This document shows, in pieces, positions 43,960 through 51,687 of a stretch of 64,000 nucleotides of DNA. The notes under the pieces were generated by a model. It saw only the letters and a program-made list of their open reading frames with translations, had not been told where the DNA came from and ran no database searches. The DNA comes from Desulfuromonas sp. KJ2020 (GTDB taxonomy: Bacteria > Desulfobacterota > Desulfuromonadia > Desulfuromonadales > SZUA-540). A program made the translations under genes and the position numbers. The stretch is taken from contig NZ_JAKUKE010000001.1 of assembly GCF_024197615.1 (NCBI RefSeq), positions 1,468,773 to 1,532,772 on the forward strand, read 5' to 3'. Numbering within the stretch: position 1 is the first letter of the stretch; every line of letters starts with the position of its first letter.

Positions 43960-45276
43960 TTAGATGTCACTGACCTTCACCGTTTTGACCTCTTCCTTCC
44001 ACAGGAAGGGATCGCTTTGCTTGTTGCCGTAAGGCAGATACCAGAGCTGTACTTTCAGCTCCATTTCCGTTTGCCCTGCGGGGAAGCGGATTTCAAAGTG
44101 TTCCTTGACTTTCTTGCCCGGGTGCAGCCCGGTGTCGGCAATGATGCCGCTCTTTTCGTAGGGGCCGCGGCCCATTTCGTCACCCCGCGCGAATTTCTGC
44201 GGGATAGGCATGTAGATCTTGTCCTGATTGAAAACTTCCTGACCATCCTTTGCTGTAGCGATTACCGACAGAACCAGTCGGTTGGGGGTCGGTCAGCCAT
44301 CAGGGATGGCGTGGCCGGTGCGGTTGGTCATGGCTACGTCGAGCATGACCTGAGGCACTACATTACGGCCGTCACGCCAGTTCATGGGGATGGCATGTAC
44401 TTCGAACTCCACGGCCCGATCGGCCATGCCTTTATCGCGGTAGCTCTGCATGTTGTGGCCGAGCCCGCTCTCTTCCATGTGACACTCCTGGCAGGTCTGG
44501 TCGCCGCCGCCGGCCACGTAGGACCAGAGATAGCTACCATAGGCCGTGGCGCACTGGGTGGGGTTGTCCAGTTCGAGGTTGGGGCCGAGACCGTGACACT
44601 GGCCACAGAGGATCGACTCCTTCATGATGGGGCTGGCCTTCATGACCGGAAAGTCGGCATCCATGTGCTCGCCGTCCACGTTGCCGTAGACCACCCCGGC
44701 CTGCGGATAGCCGTCGGCCCATTTGTGGGTGATGGCCATGCGGTTGTGGCAGACCAGGCAGTTGATGTTGAGTTTGAGCAGGGTTTCCTTCTTGGCCTCG
44801 AAGGTCTTCATGTCGTCTTCGGCGTAGGCGTTCATGAAGTCGTAGATGGTGCCGACGAATTCCTTGGCCACGGCGTCGGTGGCATCAGCCAGCTGGGGCA
44901 GGTGGCACTTGGCGCAGCCCATCAGGTGTTCGACCTCGACATCCTTGGGATCGGTGACGCCCGAATAGGCCCAGGACATGAAGCCGTTGGTAAAGGCCGT
45001 CTTGAAGGTGGCGGCGGTGCGGCCGGTGCCGTACACCGAGCGGGAGTGTGCCGACTGGGCCCACTCGTCGTGCGCCTCCTGGTGGCAGTCGACGCAGGAG
45101 CTCGAATCGTACATGTCGATCAGCTCCTGCAGGGTGTTCGCTTTGCCTTTTTTGGCGGCGATGGTGCCGTCCTTGCCGATGCCCGCTGCCTCGCTGGGGG
45201 AGGGGGCCAGGCCAAAGGTGGCAGCCGCCAGGAAAGCGAGACCCCAGATACTAAGGGTCCTTCCTGTCGCGTTCAT
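43960..45276 (-). CDS. Pentahaem c-type cytochrome, probable selenoprotein (ExtKL-like), TGA at codon 328
   Basis: 438-aa exported cytochrome if the in-frame TGA at 44295-44293 is read as selenocysteine. Signal peptide at residues 1-31; haem motifs at C61 (CVDCH), C121 (CAKCH), C173 (CLVCH), C224 (CGQCH) and C262 (CQECH). The TGA falls in TNRTGHAIPDG-U-PTPNRLVLSVIA, within the GHxxPxG segment conserved in many multihaem cytochromes. The frame then stays open for 110 codons with a beta-rich domain (EHFEIRFPAGQTEMELKVQLWYLPYG). A SECIS-like hairpin follows the TGA. Usual gene finders would give two ORFs, 45276-44293 and 44211-43960, which would explain separate extK and extL names in Geobacter. 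A nonsense mutation is the alternative. Confidence 0.8.
44264..44282 (-). promoter_or_regulatory. SECIS-like hairpin after the in-frame TGA
   Basis: In the mRNA, nucleotides +11 to +29 after UGA form ACCGAC-UGGUUCU-GUCGGU: a perfect 6-bp stem with a 7-base loop whose GGU lies at +18 to +20. In the E. coli fdhF SECIS the loop GGU is at about +19 to +21. Spacing and loop match the bacterial SECIS consensus for SelB binding. Confidence 0.7.
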
Positions 45277-45308
45277 ATCCGTTCCATTTCATATTTATGG
45301 GGTTGATT

Positions 45309-45351
45309 GAAAAAACGGGGCAGGTCGGACTCTTTGAAGTCCAACCTGCCC
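45309..45351 (-). terminator. Terminator-like hairpin between the small periplasmic and pentahaem genes
   Basis: On the minus strand: GGGCAGGTTGGACT-(6)-AGTCCGACCTGCCC, a 14-bp stem with one G-T pair, then CG and T6. It would stop most transcripts before the pentahaem gene, unless readthrough or a second promoter in 45277-45308 serves it. Confidence 0.85.
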
Positions 45352-45363
45352 TCAGGGTGGGAA

Positions 45364-45600
45364 TTAGCAGCCCATCAGCATGTCTTTGCCTTTTTTAGGG
45401 GCGGCTTTCTTTTCACCTTTTTTCACTTCCACTTTGACGGCGTCGCCGACGCTTACGTCAGCCGCATCGCCTTTTTCCACTTCAATCGTGACAGTCTTGC
45501 CGCTGACGGCAGTGACTTTGCCTTTGAGTTCGGCTTCGCTGGCGAAGGCCACGCTGGCGGACATCAGAGCGATGACGGTCAGGGTCAAAAGTTTTTTCAT
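45364..45600 (-). CDS. Small periplasmic protein (ExtJ-like)
   Basis: 78-aa exported protein: signal peptide MKKLLTLTVIALMSASVAFA, then SEAELKGKVTAVSGKTVTIEVEKGDAADVSVGDAVKVEVKKG, a small beta-barrel-like pattern, a Lys/Pro-rich stretch, and C-terminal MLMGC with a lone Cys. The size, signal peptide and place between the porin and pentahaem genes fit ExtJ of the Geobacter cluster as I recall it. Function unknown; it might be a periplasmic spacer or metal binder. Confidence 0.75.
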   Translation of the reverse strand: MKKLLTLTVIALMSASVAFASEAELKGKVTAVSGKTVTIEVEKGDAADVSVGDAVKVEVKKGEKKAAPKKGKDMLMGC

Positions 45601-45627
45601 GATGTTTCTCCTTTTCTCGCTTGGTGG

Positions 45628-46821
45628 TTAGAAGATTAATTGGAGCTGGGCGGTGAGGGTGTTGATATCCTCGGTTTTAACCCCGTTGATGGTGCCCTCA
45701 GTGTCAAAGTCAACCATAGAATACTCAACCGTCAACTTCAGGTCCTGGCCGCGCAGGTAGTAGTTGAAACCACCGGCGTAAGCGGTGACTTCCTGGTCGA
45801 TGACGTAGTTCAGGGTGGCAAAAGACCAGTCTTCATAGCGGGCAAAGAGCTGCAGGGGCAGGTTGGGCAGCATGTAGCCGGCTTTGTAGTAAGAGCCGTT
45901 CTTTTCACCGTTAAGCCCGGTCAGGTTAGGATCGACGGGGTTGGTCTGGTAGGCGTCGTCGAGGTCATAGTCGACATAGGCGGCAGACAGGGTGAAAGTG
46001 CCGACATCCTCGACGGGATACTCGAAGAAGCCGTCCACGGTCCAGGCGGCGTAATCGACGGAACCAGTATTGGTACTGGCAACCTCGTACTCGACGTCCG
46101 GTTCAAACTGATAGGCGGCTCCCACAGTGAGCACCTTCTTCTCGCCCATGTAGGTGCCCTTGTAGCCGTAGCCTGTCTCCTTGTCGAACAGGGTCACGTG
46201 ACCGCGAGCGCTGTAGCGCAGGTTCGACTTGGGAGAAGAATCGGAATCGTTGCGGCCGTTCATGGCGTCCAAACGGTACTGGAACATGCCATCAGCCAGG
46301 TTGCCCCACACGGCCACCCCTTTGTCGCGGGTGCTGACATAGGGGGCGCGGATAAAGTGGGAACGGTCGAGAGTCAGGGGGGCTTCGCAGGCTTCGAGGT
46401 TTTCACGAGTCAGGTTGTACTTGAATTTACCAACCCAGACATTGACCTGGTCGGTGAGCTTGAAGCGCATGACGGCGTCGAGAATCTGGAAGTTGGAGTT
46501 GCCGCCATCAGTGACATACAGCGGGCTGATGTTGTTGTCTTCGTTGAACTCGGTCTGCACATAGAGCCCGAAGTTGGAGCCGTAGGCCCCCATGAGAGCG
46601 AGGCGATTGCGGCGGAAGTTGAACTCGTTAGCCGACTCGTCATCCGCTTCGCCGGCGCCGGTGTCACGGTGGTTGAACTGAAACTGCCCTTTGTATTCAA
46701 GTTTCAGAAGGCCCTGCTCTTCCGGCCCAAAGGTCCAGACCGGTCCGGCAAATGCCGAACTGGCCAAGAGGGTCAGGCCCGAAACCAGCGCCGCGATAGT
46801 GCCAGTCTTTTTGAATATCAT
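45628..46821 (-). CDS. Outer-membrane porin-like protein (ExtI-like)
   Basis: 397-aa outer-membrane beta-barrel. ATG 46821 follows AAAGGAGAG and gives signal peptide MIFKKTGTIAALVSGLTLLASSAFA. The mature protein alternates amphipathic strands and turns (LLKLEYKGQFQFNHRDTG, NLRYSARGHVTLFDKETGYGYKG, LKLTVEYSMVDFD) and ends ...LTAQLQLIF with terminal Phe. It resembles the phosphate-selective porin O/P group (FRRNRLALMGAYGSNFGLYVQTEF). In Geobacter, ExtI has been linked to selenite and tellurite uptake and is taken as the barrel of a conduit; the latter is inference here. Confidence 0.88.
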   Translation of the reverse strand: MIFKKTGTIAALVSGLTLLASSAFAGPVWTFGPEEQGLLKLEYKGQFQFNHRDTGAGEADDESANEFNFRRNRLALMGAYGSNFGLYVQTEFNEDNNISPLYVTDGGNSNFQILDAVMRFKLTDQVNVWVGKFKYNLTRENLEACEAPLTLDRSHFIRAPYVSTRDKGVAVWGNLADGMFQYRLDAMNGRNDSDSSPKSNLRYSARGHVTLFDKETGYGYKGTYMGEKKVLTVGAAYQFEPDVEYEVASTNTGSVDYAAWTVDGFFEYPVEDVGTFTLSAAYVDYDLDDAYQTNPVDPNLTGLNGEKNGSYYKAGYMLPNLPLQLFARYEDWSFATLNYVIDQEVTAYAGGFNYYLRGQDLKLTVEYSMVDFDTEGTINGVKTEDINTLTAQLQLIF

Positions 46822-46847
46822 GCCGTTGCTCTCCTTTTGTAGGATGG

Positions 46848-46872
46848 CATCCCCCACCCCGGGTGGGGGATG
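46848..46872 (-). repeat. 11-bp-stem hairpin between the rhodanese and porin genes
   Basis: CATCCCCCACC-CGG-GGTGGGGGATG on the minus strand (46872-46848), perfect stem with 3-base loop, no T-run. Probably a message-processing or stability element between the two genes. Confidence 0.85.
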
Positions 46873-46888
46873 AGTTCAGTTGTGAAAT

Positions 46889-49381
46889 TTAGCAGCCGCC
46901 GCCCACCGGTGTGAACTGGTCGGGTGCACTGCCGCCTGTGCCGCCAGATGTAGGTGTACGATAGAGCTCGTCCGCATTCTCCACCTGGTTGGCGTCGGCA
47001 GAGCTGGGCAGCAGGTCGAGGGCTTCCTCGTCAGGGTTGAGTTTCTCCACGACCTTGATGTGATCCGCGTTGTAGTTGATGACATCCATATACGTGGCGT
47101 TGTCAACGGCCCAAAGGGAGCCAGACGGAAGTTCCCCGCCTTTGTCTGTATCAACCGTGGACAGTTTGCCCCACTGGCTCCAGGAGCCATCGTAGGTCAT
47201 GACATCGACGTCCAGAATGGCGTCGAGGACGAAGAAACCAACGGAGGCGATATAGCCGGTGCGGCAGTAGGAGTAGATGGGGTTGCTGCCATCCGTAGAA
47301 GTGGTGATTCCCGCTTCGGTGAGCATGGCATCGATGACCTCTTTTGACCGGAAACGCAGATCGCCACCAGCGTAGTCGACGTTGAACTGGGTATAATTGA
47401 ACGATTCGCCCCCATTGAGGGTGCCCTCGAAGACCACATAGTCGCCAGCAACGTCAGAGAAAACGCCAGCGGTCGACATGGTAGCGCTCTTGTCACCCCG
47501 CATGTCAACGGCGGTACCGCGGCCATCACGTAGGGCATCCATCAATTCGGCCAGGGAAACTCGGGTGTCATCCTGGAGATTAGCCAAGGCGGCAACACTC
47601 AGCGTGGAATCCGGCAGATCCATTGTCACATCGGTCAAGTCCGCCGCTGGCCAGGCGCCGTTAAAGCCGTTGAGGACCTTAATGCGCTCTTTAGGGAAAC
47701 CCCAGTAACGGAAGAGAAAATACGCCCGGCTGGGGAAGTAGGTGGCGGTTTGGGACGAGGTGATGACAATGGTCGTGTTCTCGTCAATGCCGGTGGCCTG
47801 AATCATGGCGTCCATGCTGGCGCCATCAAGGACCATGTTGACTGCTGGTGCTGGGCCTTCCGTACGCGTCATGACGTGCTGAGCGGTGTCCCAAAGCTGT
47901 GCGCCAGGGATGTGGGCCTTTGCATAGTTGGCAGCGCTGGTGACATCCAGAAGGACAACACGCTCTGAACCAGCCGCCTTGTTGACAAGACCGGCGTCCA
48001 TCCATCCGGCCAGTGTATCGGCGCTGATGAGGACCTCGTTCGTCGCGGTCAGAACCGGTGTGGTGAAGGTCACTGTGGCGGGTCCGGCAGCATAGAGGGC
48101 GTCAGCCTCTTCTACCTGGTTGGCCAAAGGGTTGACGTCGCTATCGTCGGTGTTGACGTCAGCGGTAAAGGGCGCATTGGCTTCAGCCGTCGCATCGAGC
48201 TGCAGGGTTTCAATTGTAAGAGGGGCGGGAATGTCGTTGTTGTAACTGTAGGCCCCTTCGCTAATGTCGAGATATTTGTCCGCTGCCCAAGGGGAGCCGT
48301 AGGGTAGTTCCCCGCCCACACTTTGAAGATCAGAGTATTTGCCAAGTTGGCTCCAAGATCCGTCATAGAGTTGGGCATCGGCGCCGAGCAGCGCGTCAAC
48401 TGCGAAGAAAAGAGGGGTAGCCGAATAGCCGGTGGTGCAGTAAGCGGTGGTCTTCTTGTCGGCAGTCCAGCCTTTGGTGGCAAAGAGCGCCTTGATATCC
48501 TCAACCCCTTTAAATTTGCCACTCGCAAAGAGGTCCGCCTGGTTCAGGTATTGGCCGCCTTCAGGATGACCATCAAAAAGCACAACTGCACCGGAAGTAA
48601 GCTGCCCTCCGGTGGGTGCCGTGCCGAAGTAACCAGATGCCCCGTCGGCCGGAGCTTTGCCACGGGCGTCCAGCACCAGATTGGTGGTGGAAGTGGGTAG
48701 ATCGGACAGAATGGTAATCAATTCACCTACCGAGGCACGAAGATCGGCATTGAAGCTTGGCAAATCCTTAACACTGTAAGTCGAGGCTACGGGAGTGGGG
48801 GCCTCGGTTGTCATCAATTCGGGGTAGGCCGTGGCAAAAGCGGTGTTGCCGCCATTAAGGAATTTGAGGCGTTCCTTGGGGAAGCCCCAGTAGCGGAAAA
48901 CCCAGTAAGCGCGAGTGGCATAAAATGCTGGCGAAGAGGTCGTGAAAACAATGGTGCTATTTTCATTGATGCCAAGTTTTTGCATCAATGCATCCATTTG
49001 TGCCCCGGGCGGAGCAAGAGGGAAGGCATTGCTCACGCCTTCGAAGCGTAAAGCGTCCAGTTCCGCTTTGGCGACACGGCAGGCACCTTTGATGCGGTCG
49101 GGATCAGTGTTATCCATTTTGTACCCGCCGAAATCAAAGATAACGACGTTGGTGTCAAAGGTGCTGTCACTGTTGACCAGACCTTGATCCATCCAGCCTT
49201 TCAGGGTGACCGGTTCGATGAGTACGCTGGTAGCAGCCCCAGCGACAGGCGCATTGTCAGCCGTCTTGGGGGTGTCGTAGCTGTCGGAGCTGCAGCCACC
49301 CAGGCTCAGCGCCAGGGTCAGCAGCAGCGAGATGATCACACAGGCTTTGGTTTGAGTCTTCCTTAAGCTGTACCTAATCAT
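46889..49381 (-). CDS. Four-domain rhodanese lipoprotein (ExtH-like)
   Basis: 830-aa lipoprotein: ATG 49381 follows CGGAGG; lipobox LSLGGC with Cys30. The protein is two homologous halves (~50-430 and ~440-810), each with two rhodanese domains. In each half the second domain keeps an active-site-like Cys (C315 in YCTTGYSA, C706 in YCRTGYIA), while the first domain has VFTTSSPAFY or VITSSQTATY with Ser at that place. Repeated phrases include RYWGFPKER and YDGSWSQ. The last residue is Cys (GGGC). It would transfer or bind sulfur, or perhaps selenium, at the envelope. First gene of the ext-like unit, after the TetR gene. Confidence 0.9.
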   Translation of the reverse strand: MIRYSLRKTQTKACVIISLLLTLALSLGGCSSDSYDTPKTADNAPVAGAATSVLIEPVTLKGWMDQGLVNSDSTFDTNVVIFDFGGYKMDNTDPDRIKGACRVAKAELDALRFEGVSNAFPLAPPGAQMDALMQKLGINENSTIVFTTSSPAFYATRAYWVFRYWGFPKERLKFLNGGNTAFATAYPELMTTEAPTPVASTYSVKDLPSFNADLRASVGELITILSDLPTSTTNLVLDARGKAPADGASGYFGTAPTGGQLTSGAVVLFDGHPEGGQYLNQADLFASGKFKGVEDIKALFATKGWTADKKTTAYCTTGYSATPLFFAVDALLGADAQLYDGSWSQLGKYSDLQSVGGELPYGSPWAADKYLDISEGAYSYNNDIPAPLTIETLQLDATAEANAPFTADVNTDDSDVNPLANQVEEADALYAAGPATVTFTTPVLTATNEVLISADTLAGWMDAGLVNKAAGSERVVLLDVTSAANYAKAHIPGAQLWDTAQHVMTRTEGPAPAVNMVLDGASMDAMIQATGIDENTTIVITSSQTATYFPSRAYFLFRYWGFPKERIKVLNGFNGAWPAADLTDVTMDLPDSTLSVAALANLQDDTRVSLAELMDALRDGRGTAVDMRGDKSATMSTAGVFSDVAGDYVVFEGTLNGGESFNYTQFNVDYAGGDLRFRSKEVIDAMLTEAGITTSTDGSNPIYSYCRTGYIASVGFFVLDAILDVDVMTYDGSWSQWGKLSTVDTDKGGELPSGSLWAVDNATYMDVINYNADHIKVVEKLNPDEEALDLLPSSADANQVENADELYRTPTSGGTGGSAPDQFTPVGGGC

Positions 49382-49404
49382 TTTGCCTCCGATAAAAAAT
49401 GTGT

Positions 49405-49427
49405 AGTGATTTGTTACTTGAATCACT
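49405..49427. promoter_or_regulatory. Inverted repeat in the leader of the rhodanese gene
   Basis: AGTGATT (49405-49411) and AATCACT (49421-49427), 24 bases before the rhodanese ATG and followed by ACGTTCGA (49430-49437 area). Possible operator; no promoter boxes were clear. Confidence 0.35.
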
Positions 49428-49473
49428 TACGTTCGATGTCGGTCTGGCTGTCCTCCTTTCTTTGACCGGTCTG

Positions 49474-50139
49474 CTACGTTGATAGACGTCTGTTGTCCAG
49501 GTCGTTTTGTTTGGGGAATACTCCCTTTGCTGGGGTGACTTCCCCGTCTTTTGGAAAGTTTCGGATCGCCGCCCAGGCGTTCTCGATAATCAGGTCGCCG
49601 ATTTGGGTCAGCGGTTGTTCCAGTACGCAGATCAGGCGCAATTCGGCGGCGCGCAGAATGACGCCAGTGTAGGCCGCGCCCAGAATGTAAACCTCGCCCG
49701 GTTTGATCTCGCCATCTTCAATCCCTTTTCGCACGATGGCCTGCACCCGCCGGAAGGGATCGGTGAAGCAGAGGGGCGGTTCGACCGATTTGAGATCGCC
49801 CTGGTTGATGAAGAGCATGTAGCCCATCATGTCGGGGTCGTTCTCGGTGATTTCGAAAATCAGCTGGGCAAAGACCGCGAGTTTTTCCTGGGCGGTCTCC
49901 TTGCCTGCCAGTCGGTGGTCGAATTCCTGGTAAAAGTCGTCCAGGGTCTTCTTGCGTATAAAACTGACCAGGTTTTCCTTACTGCCGAAGTGGTGATAGA
50001 TCGCTCCCGTGCTGGTGCCCGAGGCCTTGACGATCATGGGTATGGAAACATGGTGAACGCCATTCTTGACAAAAAGACTGCGGGCTACCTTAACGATATG
50101 GTCATGCTTGACTTGTGGTTTGGGAAGGGTTGTAGCCAC
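49474..50139 (-). CDS. TetR-family regulator heading the ext-like cluster
   Basis: 221-aa regulator, GTG start at 50139 with CTGGAG upstream. The helix-turn-helix is in residues ~15-65: IVKVARSLFVKNGVHHVSIPMIVKASGTSTGAIYHHFGSKENLVSFIRKKTL. The C-terminal domain (~75-200) includes MMGYMLFINQGDLKSVEPPLCFTDPF. It lies 92 bases upstream of the rhodanese gene in the same direction, so may be co-transcribed and control the conduit genes. Its upstream GTTCGTTC element resembles the palindrome near the other TetR gene in this cluster. Confidence 0.9.
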   Translation of the reverse strand: MATTLPKPQVKHDHIVKVARSLFVKNGVHHVSIPMIVKASGTSTGAIYHHFGSKENLVSFIRKKTLDDFYQEFDHRLAGKETAQEKLAVFAQLIFEITENDPDMMGYMLFINQGDLKSVEPPLCFTDPFRRVQAIVRKGIEDGEIKPGEVYILGAAYTGVILRAAELRLICVLEQPLTQIGDLIIENAWAAIRNFPKDGEVTPAKGVFPKQNDLDNRRLST

Positions 50140-50155
50140 CTAAATAACTCCAGAA

Positions 50156-50169
50156 AGAATGTTCGTTCT
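50156..50169. promoter_or_regulatory. Imperfect palindrome before the second TetR gene
   Basis: AGAATGTTCGTTCT, 17 bases before the GTG start, shares GTTCGTT with the perfect palindrome at 37762-37775. Candidate autoregulatory operator. Confidence 0.5.
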
Positions 50170-50531
50170 GTTTTTCTCTGAGAGCACAATTTATGCCTAA
50201 GTCATGGTCAGCGGATAGGGGTGTGGGAGGTTAAAATATTTAAATATCCGCAAAATCAGCATGTTGCAGTGTTTTAATGTCTTGGCGTTTTTATCCCGGA
50301 ATGGGCGGGATCGTGGTGCCGTCCCTACCGCGACTTCTCTGGGAAAGTGACGTTGGGGAAAGGTCGGCAGGGAGTGTGAGGTAAGCTTCCTCGCGGCTGG
50401 CCTTTTGGCTGAATTATACAGGTTAAATGACGTAGTCAAGTGTTGCTAACGTATCGAAATATAGGCATTTTTATTTATATGTGTATTTGTATTTAATGGA
50501 TTTTCAGGCTCTGCTCGGGCCGAATTGGCGC
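50170..50531. other. Noncoding region between the ext-like cluster and mob/mod operon
   Basis: No gene was recognised. It holds an imperfect hairpin at 50362-50402 (GGTCGGC with GGCTGGCC outer arms, GAGG/CCTC inner arms) followed by TTTT, and an AT-rich part up to the mobA promoter. Confidence 0.5.
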
Positions 50532-50559
50532 TTGACAGGTTGGGCGGAAAAGGTATGAT
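50532..50559 (+). promoter_or_regulatory. Near-consensus sigma-70 promoter of the molybdenum operon
   Basis: TTGACA (50532-50537), 16-base spacer, TATGAT (50554-50559). Transcription would begin near 50566. The -10 box covers ATG 50555, which rules that ATG out as start of mobA. Confidence 0.75.
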
Positions 50560-50596
50560 TTTGCCGTTGTGCAAAAAACGCATATCGGGGGTTGTC

Positions 50597-51181
50597 TTGA
50601 CTGAATTCGAGGATGTAACCGGTGTCTTGCTGGCTGGTGGGCAAAGCCAGCGCATGGGGCGTGACAAGGCGACTCTGCCTGTTGGCGGGGTACCGCTTTA
50701 CCGGCGCGCCCTGACGGTGCTGCGGGGCCTTTTCGCCCAAGTTCTGATCGCCGGCGATCGCCCTGATTTGGCCGACGAGGGCGTGACCTGCCACCGCGAC
50801 ATCTATCCCGGCAGCTCCCTCGGCGGTCTTTATACGGGGCTGCTGCGGGCCACCACACCCCACATTTTCGTGGCGGCCTGTGACATGCCCTCACCTGATC
50901 CGGCCCTTATCCGCACCCTGCTGTCCTGGCGCCGCGACTTCGACGTGGTGGTGCCGCGCACGCCGGCGGGGCTGGAACCCCTCTTCGCCTGCTACGGCAA
51001 AGGCTGCCTGGCGCCCATGGAAGAACTGCTGCGGCAGGGCCGTTACCGCATTTACGATTTTTACGATCAGGTGCGCGTCCGCTACGTGGAAGCGGACGAA
51101 CTGCCGCCCGGCTGGCAGCAGGCCCTACGCAACGTCAATACCCCCGCCGACATGGCGACCATCAAGGAGGAACTCTCATGA
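50597..51181 (+). CDS. mobA: Molybdenum cofactor guanylyltransferase
   Basis: 194-aa cytoplasmic enzyme that joins GMP to molybdopterin to form MGD. The N-terminal nucleotide motif is GVLLAGGQSQRMGRDKATLPVGG, and the later landmarks are VFVAACDMPSPDP and the C-terminal NVNTPADM. The start TTG 50597 was chosen: it has GGGGG 5-6 bases upstream and lies ~30 bases after the predicted transcription start, whereas ATG 50555 is within the promoter. First gene of a seven-gene molybdenum operon; overlaps mobB by ATGA. Confidence 0.92.
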   Translation: MTEFEDVTGVLLAGGQSQRMGRDKATLPVGGVPLYRRALTVLRGLFAQVLIAGDRPDLADEGVTCHRDIYPGSSLGGLYTGLLRATTPHIFVAACDMPSPDPALIRTLLSWRRDFDVVVPRTPAGLEPLFACYGKGCLAPMEELLRQGRYRIYDFYDQVRVRYVEADELPPGWQQALRNVNTPADMATIKEELS

Positions 51182-51687
51182 ACGTACCCGTTGTTTCGGT
51201 TGTGGCCAAAAGCGGAACCGGCAAGACAACCCTGCTGGAAAAACTCATCGCCGGCCTGAAGGGGCGCGGCTACCGGGTGGGGGCGCTCAAACACGATGCC
51301 CACCGCTTCGAGATGGACCACGAGGGCAAGGATTCCTGGCGCCTGACCCAGGCCGGCGCCGCTACCACCGTGATCACCTCGCCGGCCAAGATCGCCATGA
51401 TCAAGATGAACCGCGATGCCCAGGAGCCGCCGCTGGAGGAGACGATTCAGCGGCTGTTCGCCGATGTGGACATCGTGCTGACCGAGGGCTTCAAGAAGAG
51501 CGCCATGCCCAAGATCGAGGTGCACCGCACCGCCCGCAGCGAACGTCTGCTCTGTCGGGATGAAGAGCACGATCCCACCCTGATCGCCGTGGCCTCCGAC
51601 GCCGGACTGCAGCTGGATGTACCGGTCTTTCATATCGATGACGCCGAAGCGATCTGCGATTTCATCGAAGCGCGGTTTTTGCAGTGA
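51178..51687 (+). CDS. mobB: Molybdopterin-guanine dinucleotide biosynthesis GTPase MobB
   Basis: 169-aa P-loop protein with Walker A in VVAKSGTGKTTLLEKLI. Family segments GYRVGALKHDAHRFEMDHEGKDSWRLTQAGA and DIVLTEGFKKSAMPKIEVHR are complete. MobB binds GTP and aids MobA. ATGA overlap with mobA, and four-base overlap with the next gene (GTGA). Confidence 0.94.
   Translation: MNVPVVSVVAKSGTGKTTLLEKLIAGLKGRGYRVGALKHDAHRFEMDHEGKDSWRLTQAGAATTVITSPAKIAMIKMNRDAQEPPLEETIQRLFADVDIVLTEGFKKSAMPKIEVHRTARSERLLCRDEEHDPTLIAVASDAGLQLDVPVFHIDDAEAICDFIEARFLQ

Noticed and set aside
44293-44295. TGA as simple end of a 327-aa cytochrome
   Set aside because: It would leave the GHxxPxG domain cut in half and an unexplained in-frame coding tail with a SECIS-like hairpin; kept as the alternative, not the main call.
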